A stretch of DNA of 44,121 bases, from contig JAEUHD010000341.1 of the NCBI GenBank assembly GCA_016793645.1, positions 1 through 44,121 of the forward strand. Direction: 5' to 3'. The position numbers and the translations under genes were made by a program. The notes under the pieces were generated by a model. The model did not search any database. It was not told where the DNA came from and saw only the letters and a list, made by a program, of their open reading frames with translations. Below, piece after piece: positions 25,043 to 33,848 of this stretch; the first letter of the stretch is position 1, and each line of letters opens with the position of its first letter. The DNA is from Verrucomicrobiales bacterium (GTDB lineage: Bacteria > Verrucomicrobiota > Verrucomicrobiia > Limisphaerales > UBA9464).

Positions 25043-25840
25043 ATGAATCGTCTCCGTAAGCAGAAAATCAGCGCATTCACGCTGATCGAACTCCTCGTGG
25101 TGATCGCGATCATCGCGATCCTCGCCGGCATGCTCCTGCCGGCGCTCGCCAAGGCCAAGGCGAAGGCCAACCGCATCGCCTGCGTCAACAACCTCAAGAA
25201 CGTGGGTCTCGCCCTCCGGATCTTTGCCACCGACAACGGTGGCCGGTTCCCTTGGAGCGTGAGCACCAATGAGGGTGGTGCGCAGGAGTACATCGACACC
25301 ACCGCGAGCTTCCCGGTCGGCAACATCCCGGCCGGTCTCGTCAACAACCCGACTTGGGCCGTGTTCGCCGTTCTTTCCAACGAGCTGAGCACCCCGAAGA
25401 TCGTCGCCTGCCCCTCGGACAGCGATACCAAGGTTGCCCCGAACTTCATCGCCCTCGTCATGTCGAACGGCTTCAAGGGTAATGCCAGCGTGAGCTACTT
25501 CCTCGGCATCACCGCCAGCGAGGAGAATCCCCAGACCATCCTGAGCGGTGATCGCAACATCACCAACAGCGTCGGATCCACGCCCCCCAACTTCGACGGC
25601 GCCAGCGGCACCGGCACCAAGGGCGTGAAGGTCATCGTCAAGGCCGACAACAAGGGACAGGCCCCCAACAACACCCTCGGCTACAGCAGCAAGATCCACC
25701 AGAATGCCGGCAACCTCCTCCTCGGTGACGGATCGGTCCAGCAGCTGACCTCCGGCCGTCTTCGCGATCAGGTTCGGGATTCCCTGCAGTCCACCGGTTC
25801 CGAAGAGAACTGGATCTTCCCGTACCGGACTGGCCAATAA
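25043..25840 (+). CDS. prepilin-like protein with H-X9-DG motif
   Basis: A secreted, membrane-anchored pilin-like protein of the large family found in Verrucomicrobiota, Planctomycetota and Lentisphaerota. The ATG at 25043 gives 265 residues. A basic leader (1-11) precedes the cleavage/methylation motif [10 protein letters not shown] (11-20, Ala rather than Gly before the cleavage site) and a hydrophobic helix to about residue 35. The globular part ends with the H-X9-DG motif (His219 to Asp229-Gly230). Two Cys (47 and 123) could pair. Codon choice is strongly C-ending and regular, as in highly expressed genes, which fits the strong promoter and the terminator. The role, whether pilus, secretion pseudopilin or surface protein, is not known. 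Confidence 0.93.
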   Translation: MNRLRKQKISAFTLIELLVVIAIIAILAGMLLPALAKAKAKANRIACVNNLKNVGLALRIFATDNGGRFPWSVSTNEGGAQEYIDTTASFPVGNIPAGLVNNPTWAVFAVLSNELSTPKIVACPSDSDTKVAPNFIALVMSNGFKGNASVSYFLGITASEENPQTILSGDRNITNSVGSTPPNFDGASGTGTKGVKVIVKADNKGQAPNNTLGYSSKIHQNAGNLLLGDGSVQQLTSGRLRDQVRDSLQSTGSEENWIFPYRTGQ

Positions 25841-25868
25841 GGCTTGGTTTCGAATCGTTGATTTCTTC

Positions 25869-25895
25869 AAGGGCGCCCGTGAGGGCGCCCTTTTT
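25869..25895 (+). terminator. intrinsic terminator of the prepilin gene
   Basis: A 10-bp stem (AAGGGCGCCC with GGGCGCCCTT) closes on a GTGA tetraloop and runs into TTTTTG. It lies 29 bp past the prepilin stop. Confidence 0.9.
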
Positions 25896-25981
25896 GTTTC
25901 CCCACAGTCCCATTGGAATCTCCACAGTCCGTCTCCGCTTGCACGAGGAGCCGGAATTTCGAGAACCTCAGCCCGCCTCGA

Positions 25982-26725
25982 ATGGATACCCTCCTGAACC
26001 CGGATCTCTGGATTGGCCTCGCCATCCTGACCCTTCTCGAAATCGTTCTCGGCATCGACAACCTGATCTTCATCTCGATTCTGAGCGGCAAGCTTCCCGA
26101 AGATCAGCGATCCCGCGCCCGGCGCATCGGCCTGTCCCTCGCCCTCATCACCCGGATTCTGCTGCTGCTCTCCCTCGCCTGGGTGATGCGACTCGACAAG
26201 CCGTTCTGGGCGACCACCGTGGCGGGACACGACATCGGAATCTCCGGCAAGGATCTCATACTCCTCGTGGGCGGTCTGTTTCTGATCGGAAAGAGCACCT
26301 ACGAAATCCACGAGAAACTGGAGGGTGCCGACGGGGAGAAATCCTCCGGCAGCGCGGCGAGCTTTCAATCGGTCGTCATCCAAATTCTACTCCTGGATAT
26401 CGTGTTTTCGTTGGATTCGGTCATCACCGCCGTTGGAACCGTGAAACAGGTGTCGGTCATGATCACCGCGGTGGTCCTGTCGATGGTGGTGATGCTCGTC
26501 TTCGTGAACCAGATCGGCACTTTTGTGGAACGGCATCCCACCATCAAGATGCTGGCGCTCGCCTTCCTGATCCTGATCGGCACCATGCTGGTCGCCGAGG
26601 GCTTCCACCAGCATATCCCCCGGGGGTACATCTACTTCGCCATGGCGTTTTCCGTCGGCGTCGAACTGCTCAACATGCGCATCCGCTCCTCGGAGAAGGT
26701 GAAGCTCCACCAACCCTACCGCTAA
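25982..26725 (+). CDS. TerC-family integral membrane protein
   Basis: A 247-residue protein with about seven membrane helices. The paired acidic motifs of the TerC family are seen in EIVLGIDNLIFISILSGKLP near the start and DIVFSLDSVITAVG in the middle, each placing Glu/Asp within the membrane. Family members act in metal (often manganese) export or in tellurite-resistance contexts; the substrate here is not defined. The ATG at 25982 is preferred over a TTG at 25913. It is probably cotranscribed with the aminotransferase 18 bp downstream. Confidence 0.9.
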   Translation: MDTLLNPDLWIGLAILTLLEIVLGIDNLIFISILSGKLPEDQRSRARRIGLSLALITRILLLLSLAWVMRLDKPFWATTVAGHDIGISGKDLILLVGGLFLIGKSTYEIHEKLEGADGEKSSGSAASFQSVVIQILLLDIVFSLDSVITAVGTVKQVSVMITAVVLSMVVMLVFVNQIGTFVERHPTIKMLALAFLILIGTMLVAEGFHQHIPRGYIYFAMAFSVGVELLNMRIRSSEKVKLHQPYR

Positions 26726-26743
26726 CCCAGATCCCGCACCCAC

Positions 26744-27898
26744 TTGACGCTGGCCGAACTTCAAGCCAACGAAGCCCTCCGCCGGGAGGAATTCCCGGTG
26801 ACGGCGCACCGGACCTTCCTCGCCCACGCGGCGGTTTGCCCCCTGCCGCGCAGGGTCGCCGACGCCATCAATGCCCGGGCCAACTCGGGAACCCTGGACG
26901 ATCAGGAAGCGGGACTTCCTCCCCGGTATTTTCAGGACACCCGGAGTCTCGTCGCCGGGATCCTGCACGCACAACCCGGTGAAATCGCCTTCATCGGCCC
27001 CACCTCCCTCGCGCTCAGCTTCGTCGCCGCGGGACTTCCCTGGAAACGGGGTCAAAACATCCTCGTCTACCACGACGACTATCCTTCCAACGTCTACCCG
27101 TGGATGGCCCTGGCGGATCGGGGTGTGGAGGTCCGATTCCTCAACCTCCGGGAATTGGGACAGGCTCGCCTGATCGATATCCAGGGACAGGTGGATGAGG
27201 ACACCCGACTCGTTGCGTTGGCGAGTTGTCACTTCATTTCCGGGTGGCGCCTCGACATCGAAGCGGTGGGCCGCTGGCTTCGATCCCGGGGAATCCTGTT
27301 CTGCCTCGATGCCATCCAGACGCTCGGAGCCTTTCCCACCACGGTGGAACACGTCGATTTTCTCGCCGCCGACGCCCACAAATGGCTGCTGGGACCGTGT
27401 GGGGCGGGAGTTCTGTACGTGCGACAGGAAGTTCAGGACCGATTGCAGCCGATCGTCCACGGCTGGAACAACGTCCGATGCCCGGAATTCGTGGTTCAGG
27501 ATCAAATCAAGTTCCGGCCGGACGCCCGCCGCTATGAGGCCGGCTCCCAGAATCTACTGAGCCTCGCGGGATTGCGGGCGTCCTTCGCCCTGCTGGAGGA
27601 ACTTGGAGTGGACTCCATCGCAGCGGACCTCACGCGGAAACGAATTTGGCTTTGCGAAGCGCTGCAGGCCCGGGGCTGTCAGGTGCTCCTCCCCGACCTT
27701 CCCCCGGCGAATACCGGGGGCATCACGACGTTTTCGAGCCCCCGGGAGGAATCCGTTTCCCTCCACGCCCGGATTCAGGCCGCCGGGATTGTAACCTCCC
27801 TGAGGACCCAGCGGGGAGGACGCCAATGGATCCGGGTGAGTCCCCACTTCTACAATACACAGGAGGAACTGGAGCGCCTGGTGGACGTGGTTGGGTAG
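26744..27898 (+). CDS. class V aminotransferase (PLP-dependent, cysteine-desulfurase-like fold)
   Basis: A 384-residue PLP enzyme of fold type I. The Schiff-base lysine lies in FLAADAHKWLLGPCGAG, the PLP-binding Asp in LFCLDAIQTLG, and a C-terminal IRVSPHFYNTQEEL closes the small domain. This pattern matches class V aminotransferases, kynureninases and desulfurases; the usual desulfurase catalytic Cys loop is not evident, so an aminotransferase or racemase/lyase activity is more likely. No ATG is available at the start: TTG at 26744 is used, with GTG at 26798 the alternative. The natural substrate cannot be told from context. Confidence 0.85.
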   Translation: MTLAELQANEALRREEFPVTAHRTFLAHAAVCPLPRRVADAINARANSGTLDDQEAGLPPRYFQDTRSLVAGILHAQPGEIAFIGPTSLALSFVAAGLPWKRGQNILVYHDDYPSNVYPWMALADRGVEVRFLNLRELGQARLIDIQGQVDEDTRLVALASCHFISGWRLDIEAVGRWLRSRGILFCLDAIQTLGAFPTTVEHVDFLAADAHKWLLGPCGAGVLYVRQEVQDRLQPIVHGWNNVRCPEFVVQDQIKFRPDARRYEAGSQNLLSLAGLRASFALLEELGVDSIAADLTRKRIWLCEALQARGCQVLLPDLPPANTGGITTFSSPREESVSLHARIQAAGIVTSLRTQRGGRQWIRVSPHFYNTQEELERLVDVVG

Positions 27899-27945
27899 TG
27901 CGGCCGCGGTCGCGGGGCCATTCCTCGTCCGAAATCCCGGTCACC

Positions 27946-27978
27946 AAAAAAAGAGCGGCGCGGGTGAACCCGCGCCGC
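27946..27978 (-). terminator. intrinsic terminator of glnA
   Basis: On the minus strand a 10-bp GC stem (GCGGCGCGGG with CCCGCGCCGC, 4-nt loop) is followed by CTCTTTTTTT (plus-strand A run 27946-27952). It lies just past the glnA stop. Confidence 0.9.
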
Positions 27979-28003
27979 TTGGGAAACTGGAGGACGAATC
28001 GGC

Positions 28004-29029
28004 CTACTTGGTCGGAACGGTGGCGATGGTCTGCAGGATCCGGCTGGCGATCTTGTACGGATCTCCCTGGGAGTTCGGGCGCCGATCCTCGAGATAGCCC
28101 TTGTAGTCATTGTTCACGAAACTGTGGGGAACGCGAATCGAAGCCCCACGGTTGGCAACACCGTAGTTGAACTTGTCGATGGACTGGGTTTCGTGGAGTC
28201 CGGTCAGACGCAGGTGATTGTCCGGACCATACACGGCGATGTGCTCGTTTTTGTACTTGTCGAAGGCCGCCATCAGCTTCTCGAAGTATTCCTTTCCGCC
28301 GACTTCACGCATGTGCTTGGTCGAGAAGTTGGAGTGCATGCCGGAGCCGTTCCAATCGACATCCTTGCCGAGCGGTTTGCAGTGGAAGTTGACGTCCACG
28401 CCGTACTTCTCGCAGAGGCGAACCAACAGATAGCGGGCGATCCAAACCTGGTCTGCCGCAGTCCGGGAACCCTTGCCGAAGATCTGGAACTCCCACTGGC
28501 CCTTCGCCACCTCGGCGTTGATGCCTTCATGATTGATCCCGGCGTCCAGGCACAGGTCGAGGTGGGTGTCCACGATCTCGCGGGCGATGCAGCCCACGTT
28601 CTTGTAGCCGACGCCCGTGTAGTACTCACCCTGCGGCGGCGGGAACCCACCGCCCGAGGGGAAGCCCAACGGAGCGCCATCCTTATAAAGGAAATACTCC
28701 TGCTCGAACCCAAACCAGGCGTCAGGGTCATCCAGAATGCCGGCGCGCGAGTTGGTGGGATGGGGCGTCTTGCCGTCCGGCATCATGACCTCGCACATCA
28801 CGAGAACCCCGTTCTTCTTCGTGGTATCCGGATACACCGCGACGGGCTTCAGCATGCAATCAGAACTCTTGCCCTCCGCCTGACGGGTTGAGCTGCCGTC
28901 GAAGCCCCACATGGGCAGCTGCTCCAGCTTCGGGAAACTGTCGAACTCCTTGATTTGCGTTTTGCCGCGCAGGTTCGGAACGGGTTCGTAGCCGTCGAGC
29001 CAGATGTATTCGAGTTTGTATTTGGCCAT
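28004..29029 (-). CDS. glnA: glutamine synthetase, type II (eukaryotic-like)
   Basis: Makes glutamine from glutamate, ammonia and ATP. At 341 residues from the ATG at 29029 it is far shorter than type I enzymes (about 470) and fits GS type II. Seen motifs are EYIWLDGYE at the start of the beta-grasp domain, LPMWGFDGSST, the active-site block AWFGFEQEYFLYKD, GINAEVAKGQWEFQIF, FHCKPLGKDVDWNGSGMHSN and NRGASIRVPHSF. The type I adenylylation Tyr loop is absent, so control must differ from enterics. A sigma-54-like promoter precedes it and a terminator follows. Confidence 0.96.
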   Translation of the reverse strand: MAKYKLEYIWLDGYEPVPNLRGKTQIKEFDSFPKLEQLPMWGFDGSSTRQAEGKSSDCMLKPVAVYPDTTKKNGVLVMCEVMMPDGKTPHPTNSRAGILDDPDAWFGFEQEYFLYKDGAPLGFPSGGGFPPPQGEYYTGVGYKNVGCIAREIVDTHLDLCLDAGINHEGINAEVAKGQWEFQIFGKGSRTAADQVWIARYLLVRLCEKYGVDVNFHCKPLGKDVDWNGSGMHSNFSTKHMREVGGKEYFEKLMAAFDKYKNEHIAVYGPDNHLRLTGLHETQSIDKFNYGVANRGASIRVPHSFVNNDYKGYLEDRRPNSQGDPYKIASRILQTIATVPTK

Positions 29030-29081
29030 GGATGTGGATGCAGAATTGCGTTGTAGTACTACCGATGCAGCCTTCGCTGGA

Positions 29082-29097
29082 AGCAGACGGAATGCCG
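29082..29097 (-). promoter_or_regulatory. sigma-54-like promoter of glnA
   Basis: The minus strand reads CGGCATTCCGTCTGCT, matching the -24/-12 pattern TGGCAC(G)-N4-TTGCW with the invariant GG and GC 10 bp apart. Initiation about 12 bp further on would give a leader of roughly 40 nt before the glnA start. The element is nearly the same as the one before glnB (GGCATTCC and TGCT shared), which strengthens both. Confidence 0.65.
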
Positions 29098-29136
29098 CCT
29101 CAGAAAGATCGTGCCCGGTCGCCCCTTCTGAATCAA

Positions 29137-29180
29137 GATGCCGCTGCATCCTGCTGGAGTTAAGTTAGATGCCAACGCAT
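29137..29180. repeat. two matching inverted repeats upstream of the glnA promoter
   Basis: GATGC-CGCT-GCATC (29137-29150) and ATGC-CAAC-GCAT (29169-29180) share the layout ATGC-N4-GCAT, with centres 31 bp apart, about three helical turns. They lie 40-98 bp upstream of the sigma-54-like element, where an activator would bind, but they are not the classical NtrC site. Confidence 0.45.
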
Positions 29181-29260
29181 AGTTCAAGGAGATCATTCCC
29201 AACGGCCCCGACGAGCCTGGCTCGTTTCGACCACATGGACCGAAACAAACCACCCTCCGC

Positions 29261-29659
29261 ATGATCAAGGTCAAAGATACGCTGCGGGCCACTGTCCACC
29301 TGACCTTCGATGGCCGGGTCATCAAGGCCTACCATGGAGCAAACGCTCCCGAGCGATTCGCCAATGAGGTCCGGATCCTTCATTACCTGGAGGACCGCGG
29401 ATGTCCTTTCGTGCCGCGGCTGCTTGAGGCCGACGAGCATCGATTGAGGATCGTCACCACCAACTGCGGAAGTCGCGTCGAGCATCTCGACGCCGAACGG
29501 GCGCGCGAATTGTTCGCCGAACTCGAATCCTTTGGAGTGCGCCACGACGATCCCGATATCCGAAATGTGACCTATCGGCAGTCCGACGGCCGCTTCTGTA
29601 TCATCGATTTCGAGTTCGCCACCCTGCTCCGAATGTCCCCGCCCAACCCCAATCCATGA
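29261..29659 (+). CDS. minimal protein-kinase-like protein
   Basis: A 132-residue protein that reads as a stripped-down protein-kinase/RIO-like fold. The likely ATP Lys is Lys22 in VIKAYH, its helix-C partner Glu36 in FANEVRILHYL, a hinge-like segment follows (IVTTNCG), and the catalytic loop is HDD-PDIRN (His95, Asp97, Asn102, the H-x-D-x4-N spacing). The metal-binding motif is written IDFEFA (Asp116) where kinases have DFG. There is no Gly-rich loop in the normal form and almost no C-lobe, so it is about half the size of a standard kinase. Its stop overlaps the PP2C start (ATGA), suggesting a coupled kinase/phosphatase pair. Activity is inferred only. Confidence 0.75.
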   Translation: MIKVKDTLRATVHLTFDGRVIKAYHGANAPERFANEVRILHYLEDRGCPFVPRLLEADEHRLRIVTTNCGSRVEHLDAERARELFAELESFGVRHDDPDIRNVTYRQSDGRFCIIDFEFATLLRMSPPNPNP

Positions 29660-30495
29660 ACGCCACGGAATCCCCCGCACCGTCCCGACTTCGCTGGTCG
29701 GGACGGACGGACCGCGGAAGGGTCCGTCCCAACAACGAGGATTCCTTCCTGGCGCTCCAGTTTGACGCCCGGGAGCTCCATCGACTCGGGAGCATTGGCG
29801 ACGCGGAGACACGCTCCCATGACTTCGCCTTCGCGGTCAGTGATGGCATGGGCGGAGCATCCGCCGGCGAATTCGCAAGTCGCCTGGCCCTTGAACAAAT
29901 CACCACGCTGCTACCCCGGGCGTTTCAGCAGACCGCGGCCGGACTTTCCTCGGGGTTTTCGGACGTACTCGGGGAACTCTTCGTCAAGATTCACGGTGCG
30001 ATGAGGTATTGGGCCGGCAGCTACGAGGAGTGTTCCGGCATGGAAGCCACGCTCAGTCTCTGCTGGTTTACCCCGGGGTGGGTGTATTTCGGACACGTCG
30101 GGGACAGCCGCATCTACTACCTGCCGGCCCGGGGTGGCGGCCTTCGTCAACTGAGCCATGACGACACCTACGTCGGCTGGCTTTTTCGGAACGGGCAGTT
30201 GAACGAGCGTGAGGCCAGGACGCACCCGCGGCGATCCGTCCTGCAAAAAGCCCTCGGAGGAGGCAATCAGTTTGTCGATCCCCAAGTGGGTGCCGTCGGA
30301 TACGAACCCGGCGACACCTTCCTCCTGTGCACGGATGGCCTGGTGGGAGGGTTGTTTGACGCCCAGATTGAGGAATTCCTCCGGGATTCGGCGTCATCGC
30401 CGGAACCCCTGCCGGAGGCAACCCGGCTCGTGAACCTATCCGTGGGCAACGACGGACGGGACAACACGACAGCACTGATCATCCGGGTAGTCTGA
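29656..30495 (+). CDS. PP2C-type serine/threonine phosphatase
   Basis: A metal-dependent protein phosphatase of 279 residues. The signature blocks appear in order: RVRPNNEDS (Asp29), AVSDGMGGASAGE (Asp63-Gly64), GMEATLSLCW where most have GTT, GHVGDSRIYYL, LLCTDGLVGGL (Asp227) and GNDGRDNTTALI (Asp269). All four metal-binding acids are kept. No transmembrane or regulatory domain is attached. It is translationally coupled to the small kinase-like gene upstream and lies between glnA and amtB, so phosphorylation of a nitrogen-metabolism protein is a reasonable but unproven idea. Confidence 0.93.
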   Translation: MNATESPAPSRLRWSGRTDRGRVRPNNEDSFLALQFDARELHRLGSIGDAETRSHDFAFAVSDGMGGASAGEFASRLALEQITTLLPRAFQQTAAGLSSGFSDVLGELFVKIHGAMRYWAGSYEECSGMEATLSLCWFTPGWVYFGHVGDSRIYYLPARGGGLRQLSHDDTYVGWLFRNGQLNEREARTHPRRSVLQKALGGGNQFVDPQVGAVGYEPGDTFLLCTDGLVGGLFDAQIEEFLRDSASSPEPLPEATRLVNLSVGNDGRDNTTALIIRVV

Positions 30496-30502
30496 TCCCC
30501 CC

Positions 30503-30559
30503 AAAAAAAGAACCGGGGGGCCAAGCGCAGCTCTCTGGCTGCGCTTATTGGCCCCCCGG
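30503..30559 (-). terminator. large intrinsic terminator of amtB
   Basis: A long stem (CCGGGGGGCC outer, AAGCGCAGC inner, with a 3-nt bulge on one side) is followed on the minus strand by TTCTTTTTTT. It sits between the convergent phosphatase and amtB genes and has no T-run on the plus side, so it mainly serves amtB. Confidence 0.88.
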
Positions 30560-30575
30560 GTGCGAAACGGTTGGA

Positions 30576-32054
30576 TCAACCGTGATAAGCTTCCTCGCCG
30601 TGCTCGGAGACGTCGAGACCGGTCCGTTCCACCTCCTCGGTAGGACGAAGTCCGACGACGGCCTTGACGATGAAGGCGATGATGACCGTGGCGACAATCG
30701 AGAGCACCAGGGTGACGACGACCGCCTTCAACTGCTCCACCAGCAGCGGCTGGAAGAGGGTGTCGGTGACCTGGGCCTTCAGGTTCGTGGCGAGGTTCCC
30801 GTTGGCGGAATTGCGGGCCAGCATGCCCGTGAGGATGGCACCCAGGGTTCCGCCCACGGCGTGCACTCCGAAGGTGTCCAGGGCGTCATCGTACTTGAAC
30901 GCCGGCTTGAGGTAGGCGCACGCCAGGAAGGGCACCAGGCCTGCCAGGATGCCGATGGCGAACGAACCGCCGGCGGTGATGAACCCGCAGGCCGGCGTCA
31001 CCACGACCAATCCGGCAACCGCGCCGGAGCAGAAGCCCAGGATCGAGGGCTTGCCACGGAGAACCCACTCCAGAAGCGCCCAGACGAAGGACGCAACCGC
31101 CGCAGCGATGGTCGTCGTCATGAAGGCGTTGGCGGCGATGCCATCCGCGGCCACCGCGGAACCGGCATTGAATCCATACCAACCGACCCAGAGCATTCCG
31201 GTGCCGATGGCGCACATGGTCATGCTGTGCGGCTGCATGGGTTCCTTGGGATGGCCAATGCGCGGTCCGAGAATCAGGCACAGAATCAGGGCGCTCCATC
31301 CGGAACTCATGTGCACCACCGTGCCACCCGCGAAGTCGATGGCCTTGATCTTGGCATCCGCGTTCCAGACGCCGTTCATGGCGCCGTTCACACCCCAGAC
31401 CCAGTGGGCCAGCGGGAAGTAGACGACCACCATCCAGATTCCGACGAAGAGCAGCACCGCGGAGAACTTCATGCGCTCGGCAATCGCCCCCAGGATCAGC
31501 GCAGGGGTGATGATCGCGAACATCAACTGGTACATGCTGAACACGCTATGGCTCACCCAGTAGGCGTAGTTGGTGTTCGGCCCAGGACCGACGTCCTTCA
31601 GCATGGCAAACTTCGAGAAGTCGCCGATCCACGCCTTCGCCCCGTCCGCAAAGACAAAGCTGTAGCCGAAGAGGTACCAGAGGATCGTCACCAATCCGGC
31701 AATTCCGAAGCACTGCGCGACCACCGACAGCATGTTCTTTTTTCGGACGAGGCCGCCGTAGAACAGGAAGAGGCCCGGGAGGGTCATGAACAACACGAGG
31801 GCGGCGCACACCATCTGGAATCCATTGTGGCCGGGTCCGGCCGCCGCCGAGGTCGGCGTGGCGAGGCCATCGGGAATCTTGCCGTCCTTGTCCTTGAGCG
31901 GCGCCGTGGGATCCGTGTTGTTGACGTATGCCTCCAGGGAGGCGATGCGCTGCTCCAGCGAGGGGGCGGGGGCATCGGCTGCACGAAGGGGAGCCGCCGG
32001 AACGACAGCCAGGGCGAGAACGGCCAGCAGGAGAGTATTGAAAAGTTTCTTCAT
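30576..32054 (-). CDS. amtB: ammonium transporter AmtB
   Basis: A trimeric channel that takes up ammonium across the inner membrane. The 492 residues begin with a signal peptide (about 1-25), then a hydrophilic stretch of about 50 residues before the first helix (FQMVCAALVLFMTLPGLF). The pore twin histidines lie in GGTVVHMSSG and TFGVHAVGG, and eleven helices can be drawn. It is 39 bp downstream of glnB, the universal glnK-amtB pairing in which the PII T-loop plugs the channel when nitrogen is plentiful. Confidence 0.97.
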   Translation of the reverse strand: MKKLFNTLLLAVLALAVVPAAPLRAADAPAPSLEQRIASLEAYVNNTDPTAPLKDKDGKIPDGLATPTSAAAGPGHNGFQMVCAALVLFMTLPGLFLFYGGLVRKKNMLSVVAQCFGIAGLVTILWYLFGYSFVFADGAKAWIGDFSKFAMLKDVGPGPNTNYAYWVSHSVFSMYQLMFAIITPALILGAIAERMKFSAVLLFVGIWMVVVYFPLAHWVWGVNGAMNGVWNADAKIKAIDFAGGTVVHMSSGWSALILCLILGPRIGHPKEPMQPHSMTMCAIGTGMLWVGWYGFNAGSAVAADGIAANAFMTTTIAAAVASFVWALLEWVLRGKPSILGFCSGAVAGLVVVTPACGFITAGGSFAIGILAGLVPFLACAYLKPAFKYDDALDTFGVHAVGGTLGAILTGMLARNSANGNLATNLKAQVTDTLFQPLLVEQLKAVVVTLVLSIVATVIIAFIVKAVVGLRPTEEVERTGLDVSEHGEEAYHG

Positions 32055-32093
32055 GGGATTGGGGGAGTCTGGATTCTTGGTGGGAATTCCCGG

Positions 32094-32792
<699 letters not shown>

Positions 32793-33848
32793 CTATTTCC
32801 CGGGGAGAAAGTCCACCTTGGCGCTGAGTTCCGGGGTCAGGAAACGATCCGGGTTCCGGACCTGAACCTTCAACTGAAGCGTGCCCTTCTGCCGGCTGGC
32901 TTCCGGCGCCATTTCCGCCACAACCCCATCGTACCTGTGTTCAGGGAATGCCTCGGGACTGACCACACATTTTTGTCCGAGGAAAACCTTGGGCAGGTCG
33001 GACTCGTTGAGATCAATCTCGATCTGCAAATCCTGGGGATCCGCCACCGCAATGAGGGACGTACTGGGACCCCGGGTGCCCCCAAACGTCTGCGGCGATA
33101 CCAATTCGCCGGGATCGACCAGTTTCTCCAAAACCACACCCCGGATCGGTGAGCGGATCGTGCACCAGTCAATCCACGTTTCTATCAACTGTCGGGAACC
33201 CTTCAATTGCTGCAACTGCGCCTCCGCGGAACGGACCTGAAGCCGGGCATCATCAAGGACCTTCCCCATCTCCACCCGCTCCCGGACCAATTCCTCGGCA
33301 CGCCGGAAATCCAGGCGCGCCTTCTCGGCGGCCACCTCGGCAACCGCAATCTGCCCGTTGATCTCGTTCAACCGCGCCTCGTACTCCGAGGTGTCCAGCA
33401 GGACCACCACCTGCCCATTGGTCACGGCATCCCCCTTTTTCACCCCGATCCACTTCACCAGGCCCATGAACCGTGGACTGATTTCAATCCGCTCCCGATT
33501 CACGATATACCCGCTCACGGTGAGCAGGGATCCGTCCACAGCCCCCGCCGGGACAACCGGGTTGGCAGGAGCGTTGCTGGACACCGAGCCGGATGGGCGG
33601 ACGGCCGACGTTCCGCCGCCTGAGAGCACCGCCGCACGATCCCGCAATTCCGCGTCAGCCCGGGCCTTCGCCGCCTCCTTGTTTGAAACCAGGCCCGTAC
33701 GAACCGAGTCCCCCGCCCTGGGAACGGCGAACCAGAAGATCACTGCGGTCAAAACGGCGACACCTCCAAAAATGAGCCACACGGCACCCCGTGGTCGACG
33801 CTTCCGTTCGGAGGCAATGCGAAGACGGTTCAACTGTTCATTGTTCAT
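32793..33848 (-). CDS. membrane fusion protein of an ABC exporter (HlyD/MacA-like)
   Basis: A periplasmic adaptor of 351 residues that should bridge the ABC permeases to the outer membrane. It has a basic cytoplasmic start, a membrane anchor (about 23-42), a low-complexity linker, a biotinyl-lipoyl-like domain with VSGYIVNRERIEISPRFMG and VKKGDAVTNGQVVVLLD (about 111-152), an alpha-helical hairpin (about 153-215), the returning lipoyl half (TIRSPIRGVVLEKLVDPGE) and beta-barrel and membrane-proximal domains. Its start overlaps the stop of the permease gene upstream by 4 bp. No outer-membrane TolC homologue is encoded nearby. Confidence 0.88.
   Translation of the reverse strand: MNNEQLNRLRIASERKRRPRGAVWLIFGGVAVLTAVIFWFAVPRAGDSVRTGLVSNKEAAKARADAELRDRAAVLSGGGTSAVRPSGSVSSNAPANPVVPAGAVDGSLLTVSGYIVNRERIEISPRFMGLVKWIGVKKGDAVTNGQVVVLLDTSEYEARLNEINGQIAVAEVAAEKARLDFRRAEELVRERVEMGKVLDDARLQVRSAEAQLQQLKGSRQLIETWIDWCTIRSPIRGVVLEKLVDPGELVSPQTFGGTRGPSTSLIAVADPQDLQIEIDLNESDLPKVFLGQKCVVSPEAFPEHRYDGVVAEMAPEASRQKGTLQLKVQVRNPDRFLTPELSAKVDFLPGK

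Noticed and set aside
25025..26383. 452-codon minus-strand frame opposite the prepilin and TerC genes
   Set aside because: Antisense to two motif-bearing genes and crosses the prepilin terminator; product has no domain.
29107..29121. Another GG-rich sigma-54-like match (GGGCACGATCTTTCT) upstream of glnA
   Set aside because: It has a good -24 half but lacks the invariant GC at -12; the element at 29082-29097 is better.
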